The notes: generated by a model from the letters alone, not told the origin. A stretch of 64,000 bases of DNA from Metaphire vulgaris (GCA_018105865.1 CM030848.1:11226699-11290698), one strand, 5' to 3'; positions 45,751 through 58,096 are shown, numbered from the stretch's first letter. A program made the numbers and translations.

Positions 45751-46085
45751 TTATCTTTCGTAAGCCTTCTTGTTAGATTTAACGTTATTCTGTAAAGCGC
45801 TATCTCTCGTTCTCGCCATAAGACTAATGCGTCGTTTTTTCGTTTTTGCGATCTTGTCCCCAGATATAAGAGCAGATATGAATGGCTAACCATTCTAACA
45901 AACAGTTCGTGCAAACCGGTAGATATTATAACAAACGGTTCGAGGGAACTGTGCTGAACCGAGTCCATCGTCCCCCAGTTAGCTCCGGTGAAAAGATAAC
46001 AACTATACGCACGGTAAATAATCTTCTATATATAATACAATAATACGGTTATCTGGCGCAGCTGTAGGGTACGTGGACTTAGGCC

Positions 46086-46322
46086 CAGTGGCGGTTCCAG
46101 GCTTTCTTAGTGGGGGAGATAAATGAATTCATGGGAAGTTTGTGGGGGATGAAAAGAGAGCGGATAAATCAATAAACTTTGCCGAAAAAGAAAAAGGCTG
46201 ACAAGCATAAAATGCAATTTTCCCCGAATTTTATTAGACTTTTACCCAAAAATAGGTTGGCAAGCAAAAAAGTCCGGTGGAGGGATGCACCCCCACTCAT
46301 CCCCCACGTGGAACCGCCTCTT
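46086..46322. mobile_element. hAT MITE family B, copy 1
   Basis: It begins CAGTGGCGGTTCCAGGCTTT and ends CGTGGAACCGCCTCTT, with the perfect target duplication CTTAGGCC. The interior has GGTTGGCAAGCAAAAAAGTC, a form of the shared core. Confidence 0.87.
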
Positions 46323-46637
46323 CTTAGGCCTACTTATGGTTGGCGCATTTGGTTAGATATAATCATGTCTATGGTTGACACACTCGACAACATATTCGTC
46401 ACAAATCATAGAAACGACATTGGCAAAAGCACTGAGGAGTTTTGTTCGGCGCCAGTTCCCCAACGGCGACTAACGATGCCATCTCCAGCAAAACTGGATT
46501 GGTTGGAAGAGGGTATTGAGATGAGCGAGGGGAGTGGGAAATGAGGAGAGGAACGAACAGTTCCGTGGTCGGTTTCTCCAGGCGAGCAGCTCGATGCAAT
46601 TAGCTGAATTTGAACGGCAAGAGGATACTTAGAAAGG

Positions 46638-47144
46638 CAGTGGCGTAGCGAGGATTTTCCGAAGAGGGTTCCCATGCAACTTCGAATATTCCTGACGAGC
46701 AAAAAAGGTCGTTACCTATTACTTTCAGGGGCGGCGCTGGGTTTTGTTGGCTGGGTGAGTCTAATGTAATCTACACAACCAGGACCCTGCTCAGACTACC
46801 CTTCCCCATCACTCCCACCCCAAATCATAATTTCTCTGCAGATTTGCACGATTTCCTCGGGTGTCCCTGCCCGAGACTGGGTGGGTCCGGACCCGCGGAC
46901 CCACCCCCCTTAGCGCCGCCCCGGATTACTTTCCTTGATTAAGTTAGCTATATAGCTATATGAGCGCCCGGACAGGGCCAATACAATTATATTGATATTT
47001 TTCTTTACTTATTTTTTCTTTTTTGCTACTTTAAACCCGATTTTGGCGCCCATCCACCCACAGAATAATAATACGCTATAAAAAATTTTATTCGGGCAAC
47101 CAAGGTGGTTAGCCCCCAAATCTTTCCCACTGGCTACGCCACTG
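46638..47144. mobile_element. hAT MITE family C, outer copy with a nested element
   Basis: Termini are CAGTGGCGTAGCGAGGATTT and CACTGGCTACGCCACTG, with flanks TAGAAAGG and TAGAAAGA (7/8). CCTGACGAGCAAAAAAGGTC is the shared core. It is interrupted by the family I insertion at 46726-46924. Confidence 0.85.
46726..46924. mobile_element. hAT MITE family I, copy 2 (nested)
   Basis: It begins CAGGGGCGGCGCTGGG and ends TTAGCGCCGCCCCGG, with the perfect target duplication ATTACTTT on both sides. It sits inside the element at 46638-47144. Confidence 0.9.
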
Positions 47145-47250
47145 TAGAAAGATGGAGAATGTCTGCAGGTCGGCAAATGTCGGGAGCTGTTGGCTTTTGG
47201 TATTTACGACGAAAGAAATCGCCGATTTTGGCTTTGAGCAACAGACCGCA

Positions 47251-47284
47251 AATCAGACACACACACACACACACACACACACAC
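47251..47284. repeat. (CA)n microsatellite
   Basis: CA array of about 34 bp. Confidence 0.93.
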
Positions 47285-47649
47285 ATTTAAACACAGTAGC
47301 ACGAAACAGCTAACCGTTCAAAGTACCTCATGTCACGTCACGACACCGCCGTCTGTGACGTCATCGTGACTTTCTCCGTCATTATGACGTCACATGTTGC
47401 ACGAAAACTGATTCTGTAGCGTTTCAGCGTCATCCGACCGGCGCTGATTCGACAAAATCACATTCTCCAGTTGACGTCATCTCTTTTCATGGTTTTGCCA
47501 AAATGTTAAAGTGGGGGTGGGAGGTGGGGTGCAGCAGTGTTCGATTTGCCGAGAGGATAGACCCCAACTGATCGACGCCGACTTCCCACTAGAAGGCGAT
47601 AATTGGGGAGGGGCAGAATAGTTTCATCCCAGACATTTTTTTTACAAAA

Positions 47650-47668
47650 AGTAGTAGTAGTAGAAGTA

Positions 47669-47753
<85 letters not shown>

Positions 47754-47814
47754 CAGCAGCAGCAATAATAATAAAAATAATAATAATAATTATACTATAC
47801 TTCTACAACACTAA

Positions 47815-47894
<80 letters not shown>

Positions 47895-47955
47895 ATAATA
47901 GTAGTAGTAGTAGCAGTGATAATAAAAGAACTAATAGTAGTAGTAGTAGTAATAA

Positions 47956-47990
<35 letters not shown>

Positions 47991-48015
47991 GTAATAATAA
48001 TAATAATAATAGGCC

Positions 48016-48049
<34 letters not shown>

Positions 48050-48051
48050 CT
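47650..48051. repeat. (TAG)n/(TAA)n compound microsatellite
   Basis: About 400 bp of TAG and TAA units with short interruptions. It looks like 174 codons of open frame in one register purely because of the repeat. Confidence 0.97.
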
Positions 48052-48985
48052 TCTACAACGCTTTATTCGAGTCCAGGGCAGTACAGCGGTTGGATTATCA
48101 TGTCTCTGGGCGTGTGAGCATCCGTGAGTCGTAGGCAATGAACTGAGGTTAAACTAGAACGATCCGAATGTCTTACACGAGAACGCTGACAATAATATTA
48201 TTCTAGAAAGCGCGAGAAGAAACAGAGAAACGCATGAACATATAATGCATAATGCTTCTTCTACGTGTCTAATACTGTCTATGCCACCGGGCGACTAGTT
48301 AAGCATTCCGTCTGCAAACGGATCACGAACGACGGATGAAATATGCGATCGTGAGAAAGAGAGAAAGAGGGAGGGAGGGAGATATTAAATAACTAGGCCT
48401 ATGTATAAAATATTCAGCAGTAGCGTCTAGAAACCATGATAAATGCAAAGCTTAGATCGAAATACCAATAATTCTAGTATAAGCGATAGTTTCACACATT
48501 TTGAAAAGATGGCTTCGTACTAACGTTCGTTAGCTTCAACCAAGTGCACTGTTTTATTTCAATATGGCGCCATAGAAGCCGCGTTAGACCTATCTTATTC
48601 GACTGCTGAGTCAGTCTATCGATCAATCTGCTCTTGGGACAGGCAATCTTCGCAGTATACGGCCTCGACCTCAATGAACTCAGCAATTCGATTTCTATAA
48701 TAGAAAAGAGAATTTTTAAAACGGTCCCAGATTCAATTATATATCGCTCGTTATTTTGTTCTTAGAAGTTAGAACTCGGTTACCTAATCCGATTGTTTTG
48801 GTGTTGAATTTACTTACTTACTTGGCCTGACGCTAGTCTTACACTCCTTGAAATACACAACTGAGCAGTGTTCAAATCTTGAAATCTCTTCGTAGGCCCA
48901 TAACTTAAGAGGAAGAACATCGCAGAAATGACATTACTCTAATTATTATTATTCGAAGAGGGAAGTCTCATAAAGTTAATACAAT
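48052..48985. other. Non-coding, no recognised gene
   Basis: Nothing supportable except a short purine run near 48355. Confidence 0.35.
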
Positions 48986-48994
48986 TATCATTAC

Positions 48995-49186
48995 CAGTGT
49001 TTTATACAGGCCTGTTAGGAGGGGAGATTCCCCGCCCCAACCTCAAAATCCCCCCCCCAAATCCCAGCACTTACACAAATTTTGCACTGAACTGTGTCTT
49101 TTCCCCTCCAACCAAGTCGATTTCATCCCCCGCTCCCCGAAAGCCTCAATTTCCCCCCAAAGGCCTGGGGTCTGGATAAAACACTG
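48995..49186. mobile_element. hAT MITE family D, copy 3
   Basis: Termini are CAGTGTTTTATACAGGCCTG and GTCTGGATAAAACACTG, with the perfect target duplication ATCATTAC on both sides. It is 192 bp and non-coding, and the best-preserved member of its family. Confidence 0.93.
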
Positions 49187-49569
49187 ATCATTACTAATGT
49201 TGTAATCGCTTTTCCACATCTGGCAAATCGACGTGAAATCTTTTAATGTAAAGTATATTAATTTATTAAACGATGGAAATCTTCAGAAGACACAATAATA
49301 GTCTGTCTTTCGGTTGTACGAGAGCAGCTTGGACGATTTAAAACAGGCTGTGAAACGCTACGTGACTCTTCAGGGGGCTCTTAGGCGGAGAGTGGGGGTG
49401 AGGGTGTGAGGGAAATGGGGAGGGGAGAAAGAGTGGGGGAGAGGGTAAGGGTATTTTACTGCTTGTGCTGTTTTGACACTTGACTTTTCCGTCGTACCAT
49501 TTGGCGATAACGTCAACGACGGAATAATTTTCCATTTTGTGGAATTCCTTGATATTTATCGGGGAACGC

Positions 49570-49573
<4 letters not shown>

Positions 49574-49618
<45 letters not shown>
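49574..49618. repeat. (GA)n microsatellite
   Basis: Pure GA array of about 45 bp. Confidence 0.94.
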
Positions 49619-49621
<3 letters not shown>

Positions 49622-49918
49622 GTGAGAGGAGAGTTCTGCTGGAATTCATTACCGTAGCTTTTACTTTTTTCGAGCGACGACGAAAAGAGATTGGAGCGAA
49701 GGAAGAAAGACCAATGGGAAGTAAAACACGATGACGACGACGACGACGACGACGACTACGACGGCGACCGGAGTCCATCGGTCGTTCGATTATGAGTCCA
49801 TTATCGTCGACCCAAACGCCGATAAAAGTCACGAATTCGATGCCGACTGCAACGACTTAACATACCCGCACATGTTAATTGCCTCAACTTCCCTCCCTCC
49901 TCCCTCCATCCCTCCCCT

Positions 49919-50290
<372 letters not shown>

Positions 50291-50990
50291 TTATCCCGCC
50301 TCTTCTAAATCGGACGCTAAAATGCAATTCATTTTGGCGAAAAAACGAGAACAACCCAGAACAATGCTAACGGAAGAACGGACAGCAACGAACAGTTCAT
50401 TTAGAAGCTGTTTGGTTAATAAGCTGCGTCCCCGCCGGAAAGAAAGAACGCCGAACGTGCAACCGAAGAGAAACGAAGCAATCGGACAAAGCTAGAATAT
50501 TCACGATGAAAGACGAGAAAACCCAAAAGAATCTGTCCTCAACAGCGTTTCCATATGTCGGATCTCGAGTTGCAGCGAGAATCGCGAAATTCTAGATGAG
50601 GAATTTTATAACACCCCTCCCCAAATAACCCCCAACAACAACCCGCCCCAACAACAACGCCCCCCTCCCCCCAATGCCGAAAAGAATCTTCTGCCTCGGA
50701 TAATTAATCATCGACTCACCGAAATACTAAAACGACCGAGAAGAGATTTCCTCCATGCAATATTCCTGCAGGTAAACGGCTCAAGAACAAAGCCATATTA
50801 TACTGTATAGATATTAAATTGAAAAACGATACAGCGCCATTTCGGAAGAAAATATCGCAAGAGAGTTGCATACGACCCTGATTATGATTTTTAAAAAGAG
50901 CAAAGGTTGATCTCATATATATATATACTGTATATGTAATATATATGTATGCATATGGGAAGGAAGCTTTCTATTCCAGCGTTTATCCAT

Positions 50991-51359
50991 GGGGGCTGTC
51001 CATTAATTACGTCAACAATTTAGGAGGAGGGGTTTGAAAAAGTTTGACAGTTGTTGACAGGGGGGTTAAGAGAAGTTGACGTCAACAATTTCACTTTTTA
51101 CAAATAACTACTTATTACAATGGAAAAAGCATGGCAAAAAGGTCATCACCACCACATTTTGACACTCGATGAGCAAAACAGGGAAAAAATGGTCATCACC
51201 GCAAAAATAATAACCTTGTTATTGGGACCTGTCATTGATCTTGGGGGGTCAAAAGTTTTTGACGTAATTATAGGGGGTAACTGAAAGTTGAAAGTTGTTG
51301 ACAAGGGGAGGGGGTCAAAAATTGCCCAAAAATTGTTGACATAATTAATGGACATCCCC
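50991..51359. mobile_element. ISL2EU-like MITE, complete
   Basis: Termini are GGGGGCTGTCCATTAATTAC and ATAATTAATGGACATCCCC, flanked by AT on both sides. It is 369 bp. The GGGGCTGTCCAT terminus with a 2-bp AT duplication is a pattern I associate with ISL2EU-type elements. The interior resembles the truncated copy at 24147 in inverse orientation and carries the shared core twice. Confidence 0.75.
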
Positions 51360-51523
51360 ATGGCCATACAACGCTTCAACACAGCATCTTTTCGAGGAAC
51401 TTTTTCCTTGACCGACCTCGAGGAACCAGACGACAGTTAACACACATTAATTTTGTCTCCGGACATTTTTTCTTATAAGAGCTTCGGGATTGAAGTATAT
51501 ATATATACATGAGATCAGCTTAT

Positions 51524-51526
<3 letters not shown>

Positions 51527-51574
<48 letters not shown>
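51527..51574. repeat. (TA)n microsatellite
   Basis: Pure TA array of about 48 bp. Confidence 0.94.
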
Positions 51575-51575
<1 letters not shown>

Positions 51576-52805
51576 CCGGTATATACCGTATGAGTATATA
51601 AGATAAACTCAACCTGTAAGTGTTTAGAAAGAGACATCTTGGTTTAAAGAGTAGAACCCCTAATGTAAGAAACCTGCGTGTAACACCATTGGCGTAGCCA
51701 CGGGAGGGAGAGACCCTTACTATTCCGGCACCCTGGCTGTGCGCCATTTTGTGACGCCGTTAATTCTTGGAACGAACCCCAGAGCGAACATCCCTGTGCT
51801 GTTGATTCGACAATGATGCCAAAATCCAATCAGAAATATACGCTGTGCGTCGAAAGCAGCATACCAATACGCTGTCCAGATTGTCTTCTTTAGATATTAA
51901 ACTATCAGTGAGATGGACGTCATCTATGCCGATGACGTATAGACGACCTCGTGACATGACGGCGTCACGCCTCGATCACGAGTTGACCCCCTGTCGACCC
52001 GCAATGTCAATCAATTTGGTCGTCTGTTTTTTTCGCTCTGTCACTCATTTCGGTCGCGTGTCGTCTCTTCGGTCGTTTCAATCGAAACGGGTCATAATTA
52101 TTCCTTGTGCACGCCAGCAACTTCTCTACGTCATCTTCATTTTCATGCGACCCCCAACCCCTACCCGCGCCTCCACCCCCAACTAACCCACTCCAGTGCC
52201 CCCACGAATTGCGATGGGCGCGTCGTTTGCAAATCTTCTTGGCTCACCAGTGGGGTGGAGGGGAGTGGGAGTGGGGTGGGGGTGGGTGCAGGGTGTCAGG
52301 CCGACTGGAAAGAAAAAGCAAAAACAATAATTTCCGAATCCAAAAACTCCGTCGAGACTCCCTCTCCGATCGACTGCGGGTCAATCCAAGCCCTTGACCC
52401 TCGACCTTTTGACCTTTGAGCTTCGACCTTCAGCGGTCGACCCTTCGTTCGTGAGTCGTTAATTCACAGACGTCGATCTGAACACTTTCGAACGCACGCA
52501 CGTACATTTCTACAGACCTACTGCAAAGTCATTTGCAGGCGTTTAGTCAAATACACAAAAAACATAAAATTGCGCCACGTATTATAGACTCTCTACTGCG
52601 TATTTGCATTCATAGCTATAGGGGATGCAAATAAGGGTCAGAGTCGAGAGAAGGGAGTGACTGTGGTTCTCAGTGGGAGAACAGGCTGGAACAGCAGATG
52701 AAATATTCACACAAAGTGGCGCTGCATGGCATTCGCGTTTCGTCGGAATAGACTATATTGCTTCGTTACTTTTGTATATTATTGTGCTTTTCCCTCTCCG
52801 TTCAG
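51575..52805. other. Intron sequence before the CUB exon
   Basis: A hAT fragment near 51690 (CATTGGCGTAGCCACGGGAG) and CpG-rich unique sequence (51760-52500). Frames at 52105-52419 are overlapping and uncharacteristic, and I see no exon. Confidence 0.35.
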
Positions 52806-52986
52806 CCTGCGAATGCGTAATTTTCGACGGCAGAGACAAAGTCTACGGAACGTTCATGTCGCCGAATTTTCCCGAAGTCTATCCGGCGAACATCAACTGC
52901 GTTCTGTTGACGTTCATCGGTCAACCGCAGCAGATCGTCGAATTAACGTTCACGTCGTTCGATCTTCCCTTTCCTCTTACAACTAA
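52806..52986 (+). CDS. CUB-domain exon 1
   Basis: After the acceptor CTCTCCGTTCAG the frame reads CECVIFDGRDKVYGTFMSPN, then FPEVYPANINCVLLTFIGQP and QQIVELTFTSFDL. Gly-x-Phe-x-Ser-Pro-Asn-Phe-Pro, Tyr-Pro-x-Asn-x-x-Cys and the Phe-Asp-Leu strand are the hallmarks of the first half of a CUB domain, an extracellular protein-binding module. It enters at phase 1 and leaves at phase 2 with donor GTACGT. The spacing and the IVELTF and TFIxQP wording resemble invertebrate suppressor-of-lurcher-like (SOL-1-like) CUB proteins, which act with glutamate receptors. That family link is from memory and less sure than the domain call. Confidence 0.88.
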
Positions 52987-53143
52987 GTACGTTCACTCTA
53001 TCATCATATATTATATTATCATCCGCCTAGTATTATATATTATCATCCGTCTGTCTGTTTCTCTCCATCTATTTCTCTCTCTCTCTGCCTCTCTGTCTGT
53101 CTGTGTCTCTCTCTCTGTCTCTGTTTCTCTGTCTCTGACTGTT

Positions 53144-53162
<19 letters not shown>

Positions 53163-53184
<22 letters not shown>

Positions 53185-53190
53185 GTTTAT
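53163..53190. repeat. CTGT/CT repeat after the CUB donor
   Basis: CTGT and CT repeats in the intron between the two CUB exons. Confidence 0.8.
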
Positions 53191-53254
53191 AGTTCTCTTT
53201 TTGATTTTATATAGAATTTTTTAAATTAAATATATATATATATATACATGTAGG

Positions 53255-53410
53255 GTGCAATTTGTGACCTGAAGCAGTGGGGGGAATATGTCGAGCTTGG
53301 GGATGTAGTTGTTGGGGAAGTGTTGCAGTGGGGGATGTAGTGGTGGGGAGATGTAGCAGTAGGTGGATGCAGTTGGGAAGTGGGGGGATACCCTTCCCCT
53401 ACAAATCGCG

Positions 53411-53488
<78 letters not shown>
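53255..53488. repeat. Repeat family H, copy 2, with (TA)n
   Basis: A 150-bp G-rich block with GGGGATGTAGTTGTTGGGG and GATGTAGTGGTGGGGAGATG is flanked by TA arrays (53228-53247 and 53412-53488). It is the inverse-oriented relative of 38806-38950. Confidence 0.85.
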
Positions 53489-53492
<4 letters not shown>

Positions 53493-53719
53493 GCTACCTC
53501 GTCTTCATGTCTAATTGTGGCAATGCGGCTCCCAAGCATTTGAAAATTGTCATTTGCGGCTCGCACCCTCTGTGGTTTGGCCTCACCTGTTATATAAACT
53601 GTATATATATATGATTTTCTCTCACCCCCTCTCTCTCTCTCTTTCTTTCTCTCTCTCCAATGTGTATATAGATATAGGCCTAAGCCTCTGTCTGTGTTAT
53701 CTATTATTATTTTGTACAG

Positions 53720-53928
53720 TTGCGCCCATTTTGTTCGTCTGTTTCTCGACCTCGATCGTCCAGAAGTGAGCGAGCACAACAGATGGAACTACGAACTGTG
53801 TGGTAATCTCAGCGTCATCCAGTCCAAGTACTATTCGTCGACTCCTAGCCTCACGATGGAGTTCCATACCGATCAGCTGCAGTCGAACTGCACTGGATTC
53901 AAAGGCACCTATCGACTGATGGACAAAG
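53720..53928 (+). CDS. CUB-domain exon 2
   Basis: After the acceptor TTTTGTACAG the frame reads CAHFVRLFLDLDRPEVSEHN, then RWNYELCGNLSVIQSKYYSS, TPSLTMEFHTD and NCTGFKGTYRLMDKG. It supplies the third and fourth conserved Cys, the EFHTD strand and the GFxGTYR end of a CUB domain, so with 52806-52986 the domain is complete. Entry is phase 2, matching the previous donor, and exit phase 1 with a GTTGGC donor. Asn-Cys-Thr is a potential N-glycosylation site. Confidence 0.9.
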
Positions 53929-53965
53929 GTTGGCCAATAAACCACTTCATATAGTACAAGAGCAG

Positions 53966-54300
53966 CTCTTTATCCGATGCTAGTTTTCTTCCTTCTGAAA
54001 ATGTCAGTTGCTTCTTTTCTTTCAGATCTTCTTTTATGCTGTCTACATATTTTTCCTGGCCTGCCTCTTCCTTTCTTTTTTTGAAAACCTTCCTTGCATG
54101 CGTATAGAGTGCTTTTTTGGGAAGTAAGTCTCGAGTCTTCCATCCTGTTTACAATGTCCATGCCATGTTAGCCTCTTTTTCTGATTTTGTCCATGATGGT
54201 ATTCTTTAGTCCAATCCGCTGCCGCATATCTTCATTTCTAAGTTTTCATATCATATTTCATTTCTAAGAACACTATTCATCAATCTCTTTATGTCGCGTC
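53966..54300 (-). mobile_element. LINE ORF2 C-terminus (minus strand)
   Basis: Minus-strand frames encode LRNEDMRQRIGLKNTIMDKI, RKRLTWHGH, a GRGRPGK box, then VDSIKEDLKEK and LTFSEGRKLA, the order (RxGLxxIxxxIxxRRLxWxGHVxRM, GRPxKxWxDxIKEDL) of the C-terminal region of several LINE clades. Frameshifts mark it as a relic. It sits just after the second CUB exon. Confidence 0.72.
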
Positions 54301-54871
54301 CCTTATAGTTTGCGGCGTTATTATATATATATATTGACTTCGCTCGCTGTAAATTGATTGTATCATGCATGGAGACTCAACAACAAAAAATCCACTCGAC
54401 TCTGCCCACAGTCTTGACCGCTATCTGGACGAAGGTTGTGACCGATCAGGACATATCGTGACCTCGAGTCCGATCATTCCCGGAACACAACCGGACGTTT
54501 AACCCTAATCGTTCGCATGACCGTCGCAGGCGGCGCTCGTTCGTCTAGCCTCGTGCTGATTGGGTTAACAGGCGATCACATAATTTTTATCTCCTATCAT
54601 CAGAGTCCATCAGCGTTTCAATTATTTACCCCAGTCTCTCGGACTGACCAGGAGGTGGAATAGAGGAGGAGGAGGAGGAGGAGGAGAAGGAGGAGGAGGA
54701 GGAGGGGAGGAACAGTTTGAGGAAGAGCTTGAAGTCGTCTTGTAATTGGGCATGACTCGCCTGGAAGATGGAGGGTGCGAAGAAGCAACTAAAACGCTAC
54801 AGACATCAGTGGGCGTGACAGCGGAACAATAATGTTTCATGAAATCACCTTTTTTGTGAAATCCGCCCGTC

Positions 54872-54915
<44 letters not shown>

Positions 54916-55208
54916 CGGAACGAAGTAGTATTTACCCCAACGCACGTCACTCCTCCTCTGAGTATTCTCTTGGGGGATGCTAAGCTACGCGTTCGATTCG
55001 ATGGGCGTGATAGTCAGCTAGCATCCATCTCCAACAACGGTCAACGATCATCCCCTGAAATTATGATATATTGGAAATTGTATCTCTCCCCGGAACTGCA
55101 TTACAGGAAGAGACCACGTACGACTGTACTACAGCAATGCTGCAAGTGAATCGACGAATGAAATAGATCAGTGACGCCTATAACGATGCGAGTTTCGTTG
55201 CAGGGCAT
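54301..55208. other. Intron sequence, no recognised exon
   Basis: Contains a GGA array (54663-54705) and a CT array (54875-54913). The missing first half of a second CUB domain was looked for here and not found. Confidence 0.35.
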
Positions 55209-55214
55209 GTCGTA

Positions 55215-55290
<76 letters not shown>
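55209..55290. repeat. (GAT)n microsatellite
   Basis: GAT array of about 82 bp, trailing into GAC. Confidence 0.95.
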
Positions 55291-55794
55291 CGACGGAGAC
55301 AATGATGGACACGACAACGACGACGATGATTACGAAATCATGATGATTTAGGAAATCGGTCTGTTACAATGTATGGTTAAGAAGTTTGATAGCGATGTTC
55401 AGAAAGGACGGTTTGCTATTGTGCCTACGTCAATATTACAGATGGAGCAGATGTGGACTTGGGTCCATTTTTTTGAAACCCAACCAGACCTAACCCACGA
55501 AAGCAGCAATAGGGCTACTCTATCCAACCCAACCCAACCCAACCCTGCCCAATCCACCGTAGTGCATTACAATTTTTACACAATGACTTACTTTCTGACC
55601 CAACTTTATCATTAACATGGAAATTTCTGACCCAACACAACCCAATCCAACCAAACCAAACCCATTTCAGAATAAAATGCGCGAAAATTCGTAATACTAC
55701 TTCATGAAAATTCTCGCTTCTTTAAATTCGAACCTAGCGGTTCGATAGAATGACTTCTTATGGGCCTATTTAAGAGATGGAATAACGTTTGGCC

Positions 55795-55795
<1 letters not shown>

Positions 55796-55854
<59 letters not shown>
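55796..55854. repeat. (GA)n microsatellite
   Basis: Pure GA array of about 58 bp. Confidence 0.95.
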
Positions 55855-55856
<2 letters not shown>

Positions 55857-56135
55857 CTATCAACAGCGGACATGTTCTATGCATTGTCATTCGTTGTCAG
55901 TGTTGTCACCGTTGTTCGTTGTTTGGCAACTGAATACAACGTTGGAAAAATTCAATCAACATCTAGGCAATATTTATATAGCGTCGGAATTCACCAATAA
56001 AAAAGAGTAATTTGGGGCAGTTTTTTTATACGGATGTCTCTCAGTTGTCCATATTCCTCGTAACCGGCTTTAGCGACGTCTATGTTGGAACGAGATTCAC
56101 GCATGCACGAACCTCGCTTCGCATCAGTGAACTTA

Positions 56136-56137
<2 letters not shown>

Positions 56138-56186
<49 letters not shown>
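56138..56186. repeat. (TA)n microsatellite
   Basis: Pure TA array of about 48 bp. Confidence 0.94.
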
Positions 56187-56189
<3 letters not shown>

Positions 56190-56440
56190 CTGAAAAACTC
56201 AATAGTGGATCATTATGCGAACCTTAAGTTTAAATTATATACAGATACGTGTCTATGTTTTTTTTACATAATTTCATGCAGTATCTGTTTAATTCGAAAT
56301 ACGAACGAAAATAGAAAGTAATAAAATTGTAGAACAATCTTGTCCCAGTTGAGTTAAATTCGCGTAATGCAGCAGATCCGTACTTTGCAGCTCGGCAGAA
56401 TTTTCGGAATTGGACATTTATTCATTGAGGCGAAGCACAG

Positions 56441-56623
56441 CAGGGGTGTAGCGACGGGGGGTATATCGGTATATATACCCCCCAATCAGTCTACCTTAAA
56501 GTTTTTTATGTGATTTACATGTGGTTATATGTGGTTTATATGGTTTATGTGGTTTATAGTTAAGATTTATACCCACCCAAAATATTTATACCCTCCCAAA
56601 TCAAATTCCTGGCTACGCCCTTG
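56441..56623. mobile_element. hAT MITE family G, copy 1
   Basis: It begins CAGGGGTGTAGCGACGGGGG and ends CTGGCTACGCCCTTG. Flanks AAGCACAG and GAACACAG match at 6 of 8. It is almost identical in sequence and length to 57706-57889. Confidence 0.85.
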
Positions 56624-56732
56624 GAACACAGACGATATGGCCGCGAAATGAACTTTGCGAATGTGTGAAACAACTTCTCGTTGATCATCGTACTTCTCGT
56701 TTGAAATAATCTGCAGGGATGTAGCCAGGATT

Positions 56733-56981
56733 CAGTGGCGTAACGTGGGGGGCGGGGGGCACTTTGTTGACTGCCCCGGGCCCCGGGCGGGGGGGCCAAA
56801 GAGGGGTCTAAGCTAGGGTTAGGTTAGGGTTAACCCTAACTTCTTAACCCTAACAACCCTAACCATAGAAATGAACGTGCTGACGACTTTTTTTTTTGCT
56901 CGTCAGCTCGAAACTTTGAAACTTTGGGGCCCCCATGACAAAGATGCCCCCCGGGCCCCCAAAAGTCACGCTACGCCACTG
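56733..56981. mobile_element. hAT MITE carrying TTAGGG-like repeats
   Basis: Termini are CAGTGGCGTAACGTGG and CACGCTACGCCACTG, with the perfect target duplication CCAGGATT. That duplication is itself part of another element's terminus (GTAGCCAGGATT), so this is a nested insertion. The interior has GGTTAGGGTTAACCCTAAC and more telomere-like units, then GACGACTTTTTTTTTTGCTC. Confidence 0.9.
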
Positions 56982-57459
56982 CCAGGATTTTAGGTTAAGA
57001 GGGGGGCTGAAGCCCAATAATTATTCCCCTCCCTTTCGCTTGAGACCGCAACGCCATTTGGGCTTGAATTCATGTGGGGGGGCTAGCTTCAGGCTTGGGG
57101 GAACTTGAGACCCCCCAAGCTCATGCCTATCTACGTCCCTGGAAATCTGGTGTCGCATTTGCAATGTCAGCAAATCTTGTCATACCCATGCCTTTCAATT
57201 CGAAGCACAGGATTATCAGTAGAATTGTAGAAAATTTCAGGTTGGTGAGCTATCCATAGACTACCAGAAAAGCAGCAAATGTATCCACATACATAAAGCA
57301 ACATTAGGTAAGATACAAAATGTGTGGCATAGTACAATCGCTAGAATTTCATAATTAATGAAATAAGGAGTAAGGACTTGATAATAAGGACTTGCATGGA
57401 AATCATTTGTAGATATCTACAACACGTGACAATGTATAAATGTTGGGCGTGGTAACGGT

Positions 57460-57655
57460 GAAGGAATAGTGCGGGGATATTTTTACACCCCATAACACCC
57501 CCAACACACACCCCATCTGAGACCCACACCCCCTAACACCCCCAGATTTTATAATGGGATGACCTTTTTTGCTTGTCAGACTTTTTGGCAGGGACCCCCA
57601 AAATTTACCGACACCCCCAAATTGATAATCCTAGAAATAACCCTGGTACAGTGCA
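57460..57655. repeat. C-run-rich MITE remnant with the shared core
   Basis: ACACCCCATAACACCCCCAA-type sequence followed by GATGACCTTTTTTTGCTTGT and CAGACTTTTTGG. The termini are not resolved. Confidence 0.45.
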
Positions 57656-57705
57656 AGTTGACCAGAGGTATTCAAATGCTAGATCCTTCCCCTGGACACG
57701 GGTGA

Positions 57706-57889
57706 CAGGGGCGTAGCGACGGCGGGGTATATCGGTATACATACCCCCCAATCAGTCTACCTTGAAGTTGTTTATGTGATTTACATGTGGTTATATGTGG
57801 TTTATATGGTTTATGTGGGTTATAGTTCAGATTTATACCCACCCAAAATATTTATACCCTCCCAAATCAAATTCCTGGCTACGCCCCTG
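57706..57889. mobile_element. hAT MITE family G, copy 2
   Basis: It begins CAGGGGCGTAGCGACGGCGG and ends CTGGCTACGCCCCTG, with the perfect target duplication ACGGGTGA. It is 184 bp. The interior repeats GTGGTTTATATGG-type units. Confidence 0.93.
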
Positions 57890-58096
57890 ACGGGTGAGAA
57901 ATGGCAAACGAAGCTACTGAAACTGTCGTTAACTTTTTCTAAAACATACGAACTATGTTTAAATGTTTTGTAGACGGTATTCTGTATGAGTAGATACTAG
58001 ATACTAGATAAGTGTAGTTGTTACTAGTGCAGATGTTAACTAAATCGACGTCAATGTTTTAGAGCTCGGTTAATCACTGAAGAGGAACAATAGGTG

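Noticed and set aside
46179..46544. 121-codon frame ending in a Glu-rich tail
   Set aside because: Its first third lies in a MITE with a perfect target duplication, and the remainder shows no domain.
47603..48138. Long frames on both strands with poly-Val, poly-Ser and poly-Leu
   Set aside because: TAG/TAA microsatellite read in register; no protein-like sequence outside it.
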